A stretch of 64,000 nucleotides of DNA, from contig NZ_JACCBA010000001.1 of the NCBI RefSeq assembly GCF_013409365.1, positions 434,001 to 498,000 of the forward strand, given 5' to 3'. The notes beneath the pieces are model-generated. The model worked only from the letters and a program-made list of their open reading frames with translations. It was not told the DNA's origin and did not search any database. Made by a program: the position numbers and the translations under genes. This document shows positions 9,381 to 17,819 of this stretch, piece after piece. This stretch comes from Actinomadura luteofluorescens. GTDB lineage: Bacteria > Actinomycetota > Actinomycetes > Streptosporangiales > Streptosporangiaceae. How positions within the stretch are numbered: position 1 is the first letter of the stretch; the number at the start of each line of letters is the position of its first letter.

Positions 9381-12292
9381 CGGCCGCTCGCGGCCTCGTG
9401 CCCGGAGACGGGGGAAGCGTCCCCGGGTACTTCGGTCCCGGCGGCGGCCGGCCCGGCCGCCGGCGCCACCGGAGCGCCGGGCTTCAGCGCGTCCCGCAGC
9501 GGGGGCACGTCCGAGACGTCCTGGACCAGCACCAGGTCGGTGGGGACGACCACCTCCCAGGGCTTGGATCCCGCCGGGTACGGGACGCCGTTGTCGAGCT
9601 TGCCGAGGTTGGTGGTGATCTCGTCGATGATCGGCACGTACAGGTCGTCGTCGATCCGCGGCACGTCGTTGCCGTCCCAGATGTTGCCGGTGTAGACGAA
9701 GTAGGCGACGGCGCTCTCGAAGCCGGGCCGGACCGGGACCTGGACGCGCGCGGCGCCGGCGCGCAGGAAGGCGGCGAAGTCGGCGTCCGGGTCGGTGACG
9801 TTGAGCGCGGAGATCCACCGGGCCCGCCGGCCCCACATGTGGGGGTAGCAGACGTAGAGCATGTTCTGCCACTCGAAGGCGTTCTCCAGGAACCGGATGA
9901 ACTTGCCGTTGGCGTTGGCCTTGTCGAGGTCCAGGATCGGCTCGGGCGGGGTCTTGGGCACCGGCGGCTGGAAGGAGTCGAGGTTCAGGTCGGGCTTCTT
10001 GGCCAGCATCATGATGACCCACTTCTTCAGCTCGTCGCGCTCCACCCGCCGGTTGACCAGCGGGTTGCGTCCGAACTGCTGGTTGGTGCTGCGCTGGAGC
10101 TCGCGCTGCGCGGCCCGCTCGTTGTACTCCGCGAGCTGCTGCTGGTAGGCGGCGATGACGGCGTCGTAGACCGACTGTTGCCACCGGGCCTCGGCCTCCG
10201 GCGTGACGACGCACTCCACGTCCACGCCGACCGACCAGCACAGCGCCGTCACCGCGATCGAGATCGACAGCTCCTTCTCCGCGGCGGCGGTCCCGCTCTT
10301 GGCGCCGAAGATGTCGGTGTAGACGTACAGCTGGCCGCCGATCACGATGTGGAAGTTGTGCACGCTGCCGGCCTCGAACAGGTGGGTCGCCTGCACGGTC
10401 ACGCTCTTGGCCGCGTACCCCTCCGGGATCTCGATCTTGCCGGAGCGGCCGAAGTTGGTCGTGGTGGTGCCGTCCTGCTTGTCGGAGAACGTGACGGTGC
10501 GGGTCGACGGCGGCGGAGCGGGCGCGTTGACGACGCGGTACCGGGCGACGAACTCGGTGTAGTTCCAGCGGGTCAGGTAGGACGGTCGCAGCGGCTGCCC
10601 GTCGGGGGTGGCCGGGGCCTGCGGCTTCACCAGCTCGCTGTCCTGCGGCGGGTTCTCCACCAGCCCGTAGAGGTAGTAGGCCGCCGGCTCGGGCACGACG
10701 AAGTCGAACATGAACCGCTGGCCGTAGTTGAAGACCTGCGCGTCGTAGACCTTGTTCAGCCACCGGTAGATGCCGCGGACGTGCTTGGTGAAGTTGTTGC
10801 TGAAGGCGTGCCGGTTGGTCTCCTCGAACTCCTCCAGCGTCCGCCGCCGGACAAGGCTGCGGACGCGCTCGCGCACCTTCTCCGCCGTGCGCTGCGTGAC
10901 CTCCTGGCTGAACGAGGAGGCCTTGCGCTGGGACTCCTCGGTCGAGGTGGAGCTGCCGGCCTTGACGCTGGAGGAGAACGACGCGGCCGGGCCGTAGCTG
11001 CCGCTCACCTGGAGCCCGGCCTCGATGTCGAGCTGGCTCTTGACGTGCTTCTCCGCCTCGTTCTGCAGCTCGTCCCGCTCGGTGGACTGCAGGTCCCGCT
11101 CCTTCTCGGTCTCGGTCTCCGTCTCGTCCTCCGTGGTCACCTCCACCTGGGTGAGCCGGCGGGTCGAACGCTCCCGGGTCTCCCCCGCCATGATGTTCTC
11201 GACGTGGGCGAACTCCCCCAGCTCGTAGGCCTTGATCTTCTGCCGCACCACCAGCAGGTCGGCCAGGCCGGCGGCGGAGTGCTGGGGCGCGGGCGGCGGG
11301 TCGGCGGCGAGCCCCTCGCCCCCGGCGCCCATGGCCCGGTGGAACCGGTGCAGGTCGATCTCGCCCCCGTCGAAGGCCAGGGTCCCGCCCGGCCGGACGT
11401 CCGCCGCGACCTGCCCGGCCGCGTGGTGCAGCTCGGCCTCGATCGCGGGGATCGCGCGGAACGGCCGCAGGTCGCCGGCGAGGAGGCCCAGCCGGTCCAG
11501 CACTCCCCGCGTCCGCTCGCCGAGCCCCGCCACGGCGTCGGCGGAGAGCTGCGGCTCGGCACTCGCCGCCTCCGGGGCTTCGGCGGCGGCGCCCGGAACC
11601 GCCGCCGCGGTCACCGACGAGAAGACCAGGTGCCTGCCGTCATGGACCAGCCGGAGCAGCTCCCGGTGCGCGCGTCCCAGGTCGTCAAGCCACGTCCGCG
11701 CCTCGTCATCGCTTTCCGGCGGGACGGGCGGCGCCGGTACGGACGCCCGAGCCGTGGGGAGCCGCGCGAAGAACGCCGGCAGCGTCGCCGGGGCGCCGAT
11801 GACGTCTCCGAGTGACCGCTCCGGCCCGAACGCCGCGGCCGTGGCGGCCAGCCCGAGCAGCTTGGCGTCGAGGAGGTCCCGCTCCGCGGTCCCCGCGGCG
11901 TCGCCGCGCAGCGCCGCCACCAGCAGCCGGTCGCTCAGCTCCGCCCGGACCGCGGCGAACTCCGGGGCCTCGACGAGCTCGTCCAGGGACAGTCCGTAGG
12001 CACGCGAGACGCAGCCGCCCAGGTCGGCCTCCTCCAGCGTGCTCTTCTCGTTCGCGTAGAACCAGGCCCGCAGCGGGGCGAGGTCCAGCTCGGCGGCGCG
12101 CGCGGCCTCGTCCGGCGGCTGCCGGTCGCCGGCGATCTCGCGGAGCCCCTCCCTGCCGGCGCCCGCCGCCGCGGCCTCGGCGAGGCGCCGGTACAGCCCG
12201 GACGACTCGACCATGACCGGCAGCCCCGCGTGGGTCGCCTGCTTGCGCGCAGGGCGCACGGTCATGAACCGGAATATGCCTTCACTCGCCAT
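9377..12292 (-). CDS. 971-aa protein of unknown function coupled to the PAD gene
   Basis: I do not recognise a family. Residues 1-360 are Ala/Leu-rich and helical. Residues about 360-530 form a charged, Glu/Thr-rich likely coiled coil (ETETETEKERDLQ, then QSEVTQRTAEKVRERVRS-like), broken by a Ser/Gly-rich patch (SGSYGPAASFSSSVKAGSST) that could be a membrane-active or beta segment. A conserved-looking C-terminal half follows, with beta-rich stretches (NFHIVIGGQLYVYTDIFG) and an aromatic region (WQNMLYVCYPHMWGRRARW). There is no signal peptide. A GGAGG lies 7 bases before the ATG. The tight ATGA link to the PAD gene implies joint function, perhaps scaffold, delivery partner or substrate; that is inference. 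Confidence 0.8.
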   Translation of the reverse strand: MASEGIFRFMTVRPARKQATHAGLPVMVESSGLYRRLAEAAAAGAGREGLREIAGDRQPPDEAARAAELDLAPLRAWFYANEKSTLEEADLGGCVSRAYGLSLDELVEAPEFAAVRAELSDRLLVAALRGDAAGTAERDLLDAKLLGLAATAAAFGPERSLGDVIGAPATLPAFFARLPTARASVPAPPVPPESDDEARTWLDDLGRAHRELLRLVHDGRHLVFSSVTAAAVPGAAAEAPEAASAEPQLSADAVAGLGERTRGVLDRLGLLAGDLRPFRAIPAIEAELHHAAGQVAADVRPGGTLAFDGGEIDLHRFHRAMGAGGEGLAADPPPAPQHSAAGLADLLVVRQKIKAYELGEFAHVENIMAGETRERSTRRLTQVEVTTEDETETETEKERDLQSTERDELQNEAEKHVKSQLDIEAGLQVSGSYGPAASFSSSVKAGSSTSTEESQRKASSFSQEVTQRTAEKVRERVRSLVRRRTLEEFEETNRHAFSNNFTKHVRGIYRWLNKVYDAQVFNYGQRFMFDFVVPEPAAYYLYGLVENPPQDSELVKPQAPATPDGQPLRPSYLTRWNYTEFVARYRVVNAPAPPPSTRTVTFSDKQDGTTTTNFGRSGKIEIPEGYAAKSVTVQATHLFEAGSVHNFHIVIGGQLYVYTDIFGAKSGTAAAEKELSISIAVTALCWSVGVDVECVVTPEAEARWQQSVYDAVIAAYQQQLAEYNERAAQRELQRSTNQQFGRNPLVNRRVERDELKKWVIMMLAKKPDLNLDSFQPPVPKTPPEPILDLDKANANGKFIRFLENAFEWQNMLYVCYPHMWGRRARWISALNVTDPDADFAAFLRAGAARVQVPVRPGFESAVAYFVYTGNIWDGNDVPRIDDDLYVPIIDEITTNLGKLDNGVPYPAGSKPWEVVVPTDLVLVQDVSDVPPLRDALKPGAPVAPAAGPAAAGTEVPGDASPVSGHEAASGR

Positions 12293-12471
12293 CGAGGTTC
12301 CTCCACGGTCTTCCCGGCCGCCGTTCTGGTGGACGGCTGCGAGCGGCTCACCGAAGAGTGCGCTGAGTAGCCGCCTTGCTACATCGTGGAAACCACTACC
12401 TTCGGTGGCCGGACCGCGCCACTCGGTTGCGGGAAACCCCGAGCACGCCCCTCATCTGCGTGTGGAGGAGG
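12293..12471. other. Spacer between LAL regulator and the PAD locus
   Basis: 179 bp without a gene. It holds a good ribosome site (GGAGG, minus strand) for the 971-aa gene and two short inverted repeats, GTAGC-N6-GCTAC (12367-12382) and GTGG-AAA-CCAC just beyond it. These could form an operator or a weak terminator after the LAL gene. I cannot place a convincing -10/-35 pair. Confidence 0.4.
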
Positions 12472-15333
12472 TCATCCCTGGTCGAAAAGGCGGGTTCGGT
12501 GGGCCCACGCGGCGGCTTCCAGACGGGTCGTCACACCCAGCTTGGCCAGGATGTTCGACACATGGACGCCGGCGGTCTTGGCGGAGATGAACAGCCGCTC
12601 GCCGATCTGGCGGTTGCTCAGACCGGCCGTCAGGAGCTCCAGCACTTCGAGCTCCCGGCCTGTGAGCCCGGCCGGGGCCTCCTGCCGGGCGGGCGAGGCG
12701 GTCGCGCCGAAGGGCAGGCGGGACCGCTTGGCCAGCTTCTCGACCTCGGCGCGCAGGGGCGCGGCGCCCAGGCCGGCCGCGATCGACGCCGCTTCGGCCA
12801 GGAGGACGGCGGCCTGCTTCCTGTCCTGGGCGGACAGGGCGGCGCGGGTGGCGCGGACCAGGGTCTCGGCCAGGGCATGGGGCTGCTCCAGGTCGCGCCA
12901 CGCCGCTATCGCCTCGTGCCACGCGTCGAGGCCGTCCTGCCTCGTCTCGGCGTCGAACGTCGCCCGGTACGCCCGCTGGAGCCGCCCGGTGACCGTCAGC
13001 TTGCCGCTCCAGGTGATCAGCCGCTCCCTCGGGCCCCCGGCGCGCGGGTGGTCGTTCAGGCCCTGCGTGGCGGCGAGCAGCAGGGGCCAGCCGTACCGGG
13101 GGCTGACCAGCAGATCGTGGTCGTCGAGGACGTGGCCGATCATCGCGGCCACCGCGCCCGCGTCCTGCCTGGCCCGGGCCAGCCTGCACTCCAGCAGGTC
13201 GGGTTCCAGGCACGACTCCTCCCCGCGGCTGTTGCCGCGCATGACGGCCCTGGCCTGCCCGGCCGCCGCCTCGGCCCGGTCGAACTCCCCCCGCCTGAGG
13301 TCGACGGTGGCCTGGATGATCCGCAGGTACGCCTGGTAGAGCGGCGGCGGCGCCAGACTCAGCGCGTTCCGGTTGACCTCGCTCGCCTCGTCCCAGCGGC
13401 CGAGTGAGAGCAGCGACTCCGACAGGTTCGGCGCCAGGAGCGTGCCGCGGGTACGGGCCAGTCCGAGACCGTCCGCGAGGGCCATGCCCTCCTGCGCGAC
13501 CTGCGCCGCCCGGGCGTGCTCGCCGGCGGCCTCCAGCGCGTCCGACTCGGTGACCGCCACGAGGAGCCGGGTGTCATGCGCCCCGGCGTCGGAGGCGGCC
13601 GCGCCGGCCTGGCCGAACAGCTCGCTCGCGGCCGCCAGGTCCGCGTTCGCCGCGGCCAGGGCGGCGAGCGTGACGAGCGCCTTCGCCTGGACGACGAGGT
13701 CGCGGGTCCCCCGCCCGATCTCCAGCGCCTCCTCGGCCGACGCCCTGGCCGGCGCGAGCCGTCGGTGGTTGCGCTCGGCGGTGGCCAGCTCGGCCAGCAC
13801 CCGGCCGCGCACCGCGGAGGGCGGGGCCGACGGGAGCGAGCGGGCGGCCCTCATCAGGTCGGGCAGCGGATCCTCGCCGTTGCGGTCGCGCATCGCCGCC
13901 CGCGTCTCCAGCAGCGCCGCGGTGCGCTCGGGGCCGGGCGACTCGTCCAGCGCGGCGGTCGCGACCGCGATCCCGGCGTCCAGTTCGCCCGCGTTCAGGC
14001 AGGCTTCGGCGGCCATCTCCATGACCGTGGCCCGGTCGGCGCCGATCCGCTCCGGCAGATCCGGCAACCGGTCCCACAGCCGCAGGACGCGGTCCAGCAT
14101 GCGGTGGCGCTCCGCGTACGCGTACGCGCGGCGGGCCGACTCGGCGGCCTGCCAGGCGGCCTCGGCGGCGCGGGCGTCCTCGCCGGCCGCGTTCCAGTGC
14201 ACGGCGATCTCGACGGGCGCGCGGTCCGCGGGGACCAGCCGCCGGTCGGCGCTGATCGCCTCGGCGCAGCGCCGGTGGAGCCGGACGCGCTCGCCCGGCA
14301 GCAGCCCCTCGTAGACCGCCTCGCGGATCAGGTCGCGGCGGAAGGCGTACCCGCCCTCGACCACGTCCAGGAGCCTGCGGCGCACGAGCGGCCGCAGCGC
14401 GTCCTCGAACTCCAGGTCGCCCATCCCGGTGAGCGCGGCCAGCAGGGCGTGGTCCACGGGCCCGGCGGCCACCGCGGCCGCGTGCACGACCCGCCGGCTC
14501 GGCTCGGGCAGGCGCTCGACGTCCGTCCGCAGCAGTTCGCGCAACGACCGGGCCGGGGCGTCTCCGGCGTCCACCAGGGCCTCGACGAACAGCGGGTTCC
14601 CTCCGCTGCGGCGGAAGATCCGGTCCACCCTCGGCGCGTCGGGCTCGTGGCCGAGCAGCGCGGCGACCTGCCGCTCCACCGCGTCCCTGGCCAGCCCGGC
14701 CAGCGCGACGCGGTGGACGTTCTCCCCGCGCGTGACCAGCGGCCGCAGCGGGTGCGCGGCGATGATCTCGTCGGGCCGGTACGTCCCGACCAGCAGCAGG
14801 CCGGGCCCGCTGACGTTCTGCGCGAGGAAGGCCAGGAGTTCGCCGGTCGACCGGTCGGCCCAGTGCAGATCCTCCAGCACCACGACCAGCGGCCGGTCGG
14901 CCGCGCCGCCCTCCAGCAGCAGGAGGACCTCCTCGAAGAGCCGGGCACGGCCGAGGGTCCGGTCCGGGTCGCCGTCGTCCTCGCCCAGCTCCGGCAGCAG
15001 CCGGGCCAGCCCGCGACGGCCGCCGCCCGGAAGCAGGCTCGTCGCCGCGGGGACTCCCATCGCGCGGACCAGCCGGCGCAGGGCCGTCACGAAGGCGCCG
15101 AAGGGCGGCCCGTCGACGCCCAGTTCGGTGCACCCGCCCGTCACCGTCCGCGCGGAGGACCCCAGCCCGGACGTGAACTCCCGGACCAGCCTGGTCTTGC
15201 CCATCCCGGCCTCACCGCCGACGAGCACCAGGGTCGCCGCGTGCCGGGCCTCGCCGTGCGCGGCGAGCAGCGCCGCTCGCTCCGGCCCCCTGCCCACCAG
15301 CACCGGGCTCACCAAACGGCTCGCCATGGCCAC
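12472..15333 (-). CDS. LAL-type (large ATP-binding LuxR) transcription regulator
   Basis: 953 aa from GTG 15333 (in-frame ATG at 15327). The N-terminus has an NTPase domain with Walker A GEAGMGKTR (about residue 40) and a Walker-B-like VVLEDLHWAD. A long TPR-like helical middle follows. A LuxR/GerE helix-turn-helix sits at the C-terminus (LTGRELEVLELLTAGLSNRQ, then VHVSNILAKLGV). LAL proteins are usually pathway-specific activators in actinomycetes. It lies upstream of, and on the same strand as, the 971-aa/PAD pair, so it may control it; no direct evidence is visible. Confidence 0.93.
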   Translation of the reverse strand: MAMASRLVSPVLVGRGPERAALLAAHGEARHAATLVLVGGEAGMGKTRLVREFTSGLGSSARTVTGGCTELGVDGPPFGAFVTALRRLVRAMGVPAATSLLPGGGRRGLARLLPELGEDDGDPDRTLGRARLFEEVLLLLEGGAADRPLVVVLEDLHWADRSTGELLAFLAQNVSGPGLLLVGTYRPDEIIAAHPLRPLVTRGENVHRVALAGLARDAVERQVAALLGHEPDAPRVDRIFRRSGGNPLFVEALVDAGDAPARSLRELLRTDVERLPEPSRRVVHAAAVAAGPVDHALLAALTGMGDLEFEDALRPLVRRRLLDVVEGGYAFRRDLIREAVYEGLLPGERVRLHRRCAEAISADRRLVPADRAPVEIAVHWNAAGEDARAAEAAWQAAESARRAYAYAERHRMLDRVLRLWDRLPDLPERIGADRATVMEMAAEACLNAGELDAGIAVATAALDESPGPERTAALLETRAAMRDRNGEDPLPDLMRAARSLPSAPPSAVRGRVLAELATAERNHRRLAPARASAEEALEIGRGTRDLVVQAKALVTLAALAAANADLAAASELFGQAGAAASDAGAHDTRLLVAVTESDALEAAGEHARAAQVAQEGMALADGLGLARTRGTLLAPNLSESLLSLGRWDEASEVNRNALSLAPPPLYQAYLRIIQATVDLRRGEFDRAEAAAGQARAVMRGNSRGEESCLEPDLLECRLARARQDAGAVAAMIGHVLDDHDLLVSPRYGWPLLLAATQGLNDHPRAGGPRERLITWSGKLTVTGRLQRAYRATFDAETRQDGLDAWHEAIAAWRDLEQPHALAETLVRATRAALSAQDRKQAAVLLAEAASIAAGLGAAPLRAEVEKLAKRSRLPFGATASPARQEAPAGLTGRELEVLELLTAGLSNRQIGERLFISAKTAGVHVSNILAKLGVTTRLEAAAWAHRTRLFDQG

Positions 15334-15452
15334 AGAATAGCCCGCGCCCGAAATCTAAAGAGCCGATGCCGGTTCGCCTGGGGCATCAGCCCAATGTGCC
15401 GGGTCCCCGCGCCCGAGATGCTGGACGGACACCGAACCGAAAGGCACACCTC

Positions 15453-15992
15453 ATGCGCATCCGCACGCACATCGCCGTCAGCGTCGACGGTTTCATCGCG
15501 TCACGGGAGGGGCTGCCGACGATCCTGACCGCACCGGACTTCGAGTCCGGCGTCTCGCACGGCCATCCCGAGTTCATCGCCGGCTGCGGCGCGGTGGTCA
15601 TGGGCCGCAACACCTTCGCCCCGGCGGTCGGGTCGTCGCACTGGCCGTGGCCGAACCTGCGGGTCTTCGTGCTGACCGGCGGCCCGCTCCCGGAAGGGAC
15701 CCCGGCCGACGTCGTGTCCGCCTCGGACCCCGCCGAACTGCACCGGCTCATGCGCGAGGCGGACTTCGCCGGCGACGTGCACCTGGTCGGCGGCCAGCAG
15801 ACGATACAGGCCTTCCGCGACATCGACGCGCTCGACGAACTCGGCGTGGTCGTCATGCCCGTCCTGCTCGGCGACGGCCTCAGGCTCACCATGGACAAGA
15901 GCGGCACCACCCCCCTTCAGCTCACCGGCTCCCGCACCTTCCCCGACGGGTCCGTCGAGCACCGGTACACCGTGGTCCGCGACCGCGACTGA
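15453..15992 (+). CDS. Dihydrofolate-reductase-like (RibD C-terminal) protein
   Basis: 179 aa. The start MRIRTHIAVSVDGFIASREG is the standard opening of the small DHFR/RibD_C family: NADPH-binding reductases common in actinomycetes and mostly uncharacterised. Later blocks are VVMGRNTFAPAVG, DVHLVGGQQTIQAF and LDELGVVVMPVLLGDG. The start ATG at 15453 follows a weak purine-rich region; the longer frame upstream lacks family residues. It stands alone between divergent and convergent neighbours, followed by a hairpin terminator. Substrate unknown. Confidence 0.88.
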   Translation: MRIRTHIAVSVDGFIASREGLPTILTAPDFESGVSHGHPEFIAGCGAVVMGRNTFAPAVGSSHWPWPNLRVFVLTGGPLPEGTPADVVSASDPAELHRLMREADFAGDVHLVGGQQTIQAFRDIDALDELGVVVMPVLLGDGLRLTMDKSGTTPLQLTGSRTFPDGSVEHRYTVVRDRD

Positions 15993-16013
15993 CCGGGCGC
16001 ACCGGCGGCAGGC

Positions 16014-16042
16014 CGCGGTGGTCCGGTGAACGGGCCACCGCG
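16014..16042 (+). terminator. Hairpin after the DHFR-like gene
   Basis: Arms CGCGGTGGTCC (16014-16024) and GGGCCACCGCG (16032-16042) pair with one G-T wobble around a 7-base loop, 21 bases after the stop. There is no T-tract, as is common in high-GC actinomycetes. Confidence 0.55.
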
Positions 16043-16151
16043 CCGCACGCGGCTTCCGAGGGGTGTGACGGAGAACGAATCCGGGTTATGTTGATCTCCA
16101 ATTCCGCGCGGACCGGTCCACCCTTTCCGAAGATGTGAAGGTGGTGCAGGC

Positions 16152-17786
16152 ATGACCCCGAACCCTGCGAACTTCCGTGACCGCGGCTGGTGGCGGGACG
16201 AGACCTTTCTCGACGACCTCCGGCGGCATGTGCGCGAAAGGCCGGAGAAGACGGCGGTGGTCACCCGGCGCCAGTCCGACGGGCGGACGCACCGGCTCGA
16301 CTACGTGCGGCTCGCCGCCGCCGCCGACAGGTTCGCCGGCGCCCTGGTCGAGCTCGGGCTGCGGCCCGGGGACGTGTTCGCGGCGCAGCTCACCGACCGG
16401 TGGGAGCTCGCCGCGATCACGCTCGGCTGCATCCGGGCCGGGGTCGTGTACTGCCCGCTGATGAAGACCTACCGGCGCCGCGAGCTCGACGTCATGCTGC
16501 GCGTCACCGAGGCAAAGGTCCTCGTCACCATGGCCGAGGACAACGGGGACCGGCTGGGTGAACTGGGGGCCGAGCTCGCCGCCGAGCTGCCGTCCCTGGG
16601 GCGCGTGTTCGTCGCGGACGGCCAAGGACAGGACGGCACCGAGGACTTCGAGTCGTTCTTCTTCGGGACCGCCTGGGAGGAGCGGCACGGCCACCTGCTC
16701 GACGAGCGGGAACTCGGCCCCGACGACCCGTACCTCGTCCTGTTCACCTCGGGCACCACGAGCGATCCCAAAGGGGTCCTGCACAGCCAGAACACGCTGT
16801 ACGCCGCCGTTCGCGGCGAGGCGGAGACCTTCGGTCTCGACGAGACGCTCGTCATGTACACCACCGCGCTCTACACGCACTACACCGGTGTCGTGCAGGG
16901 CATGCTGATGCCGCTGTCGCTGGGCGGCACCATGGCGTTCCAGGACGCCAAGGAACCGGGTGCCGCCCTCGACCTCATGGCCGAGCACGGGGTCACGTTC
17001 TTCTACTGCGCGCCCTTCTACCTGCTGAGCCTGATCAAGGAGCAGCGGTCCGCGCCGCGCCCGCTGCCCGCGCTGGCGTGGCTGGTCAGCGGTTCGGCGC
17101 CGATCCCCCCGTACTTCATCGGCGAGACCGCGAGCGTCTTCGGGCTCCGGTTGTACTCGCTGTGGGGGATGACCGAGAACGGACCGGTGACGATCACCCG
17201 TCCGGACGACCCGGAGGACTGGGCCGCCCACAGCGACGGCAGTCCCATCTCGGACATGGAGCTGCGGATCGACCCCGTCTCGGACCGGACCGGGGGCGAG
17301 GGCGTGCTGTGGGTGCGGGGGCCGACGCAGTGCCTCGGCTACTACCGGCGGGACGAGCTGTACGCGGCCGACCTCGACGAGGACGGGTGGTTCAACACCG
17401 GCGACCTGGCCCGCGACGACGGCCGCGGCGGAATCCGGATCACCGGCCGGGCCAAGGACATGATCCTGCGCAACGCGAACATCGCGCCGGTCACCGATCT
17501 GGAGTCGATCATCGGCCGGCACCCCGGCGTGCGCGACGTCGCGGTCATCGGCCTTCCCGACGAGCACGAGGACGAGACGATCTGCGCGGTGGTGGCACCG
17601 GTCTCCGCGGCCTCCCCGGTCACCCTCGAGGAATTGCAGAGTTCGCTGGACGAGGCGGGGATGACCAGGGCGTACTGGCCGCGGCGGCTGGAGGTGCTGG
17701 AGGTCCTGCCCACGACCGCGACCGGGAAGATCCGCAAAGAGGAGCTGCGGCGGCGCTACGCGCGGGCGGAGCCGGCCCCCCGGTGA
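16152..17786 (+). CDS. AMP-dependent acyl-CoA synthetase/ligase
   Basis: 544-aa ANL-superfamily enzyme that activates a carboxylic acid as acyl-AMP and transfers it to CoA or a carrier protein. Motifs seen are A3 LFTSGTTSDPKGVLHS, A5 SLWGMTENG, A7 FNTGDLARDDG and A10 TATGKIRKEEL with the catalytic lysine. The overall pattern (AliA/cyclohexanecarboxylate-CoA-ligase-like, YYRRDELYAADLDEDGWF) suggests an alicyclic or medium-chain acid. It flanks the proline-activating cassette and may supply a second acyl building block. The substrate cannot be read from the sequence. Confidence 0.88.
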   Translation: MTPNPANFRDRGWWRDETFLDDLRRHVRERPEKTAVVTRRQSDGRTHRLDYVRLAAAADRFAGALVELGLRPGDVFAAQLTDRWELAAITLGCIRAGVVYCPLMKTYRRRELDVMLRVTEAKVLVTMAEDNGDRLGELGAELAAELPSLGRVFVADGQGQDGTEDFESFFFGTAWEERHGHLLDERELGPDDPYLVLFTSGTTSDPKGVLHSQNTLYAAVRGEAETFGLDETLVMYTTALYTHYTGVVQGMLMPLSLGGTMAFQDAKEPGAALDLMAEHGVTFFYCAPFYLLSLIKEQRSAPRPLPALAWLVSGSAPIPPYFIGETASVFGLRLYSLWGMTENGPVTITRPDDPEDWAAHSDGSPISDMELRIDPVSDRTGGEGVLWVRGPTQCLGYYRRDELYAADLDEDGWFNTGDLARDDGRGGIRITGRAKDMILRNANIAPVTDLESIIGRHPGVRDVAVIGLPDEHEDETICAVVAPVSAASPVTLEELQSSLDEAGMTRAYWPRRLEVLEVLPTTATGKIRKEELRRRYARAEPAPR

Positions 17787-17819
17787 CGGCGGCGGCGCGG
17801 TGACGGCGGCCGCGCCGGG

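Noticed and set aside
6606..9695. Plus-strand 1029-codon open frame opposite the PAD gene
   Set aside because: No domain or motif; the minus strand has complete PAD catalytic motifs and a coupled start.
9398..11815. Plus-strand 805-codon open frame opposite the 971-aa gene
   Set aside because: Val/Leu/Gly/Asp-rich shadow with no signal; the minus-strand gene has a ribosome site and coupling to the PAD gene.
13516..15528. Plus-strand frame opposite the LAL regulator
   Set aside because: The LAL regulator on the minus strand has Walker A and LuxR HTH motifs; the plus frame has none.
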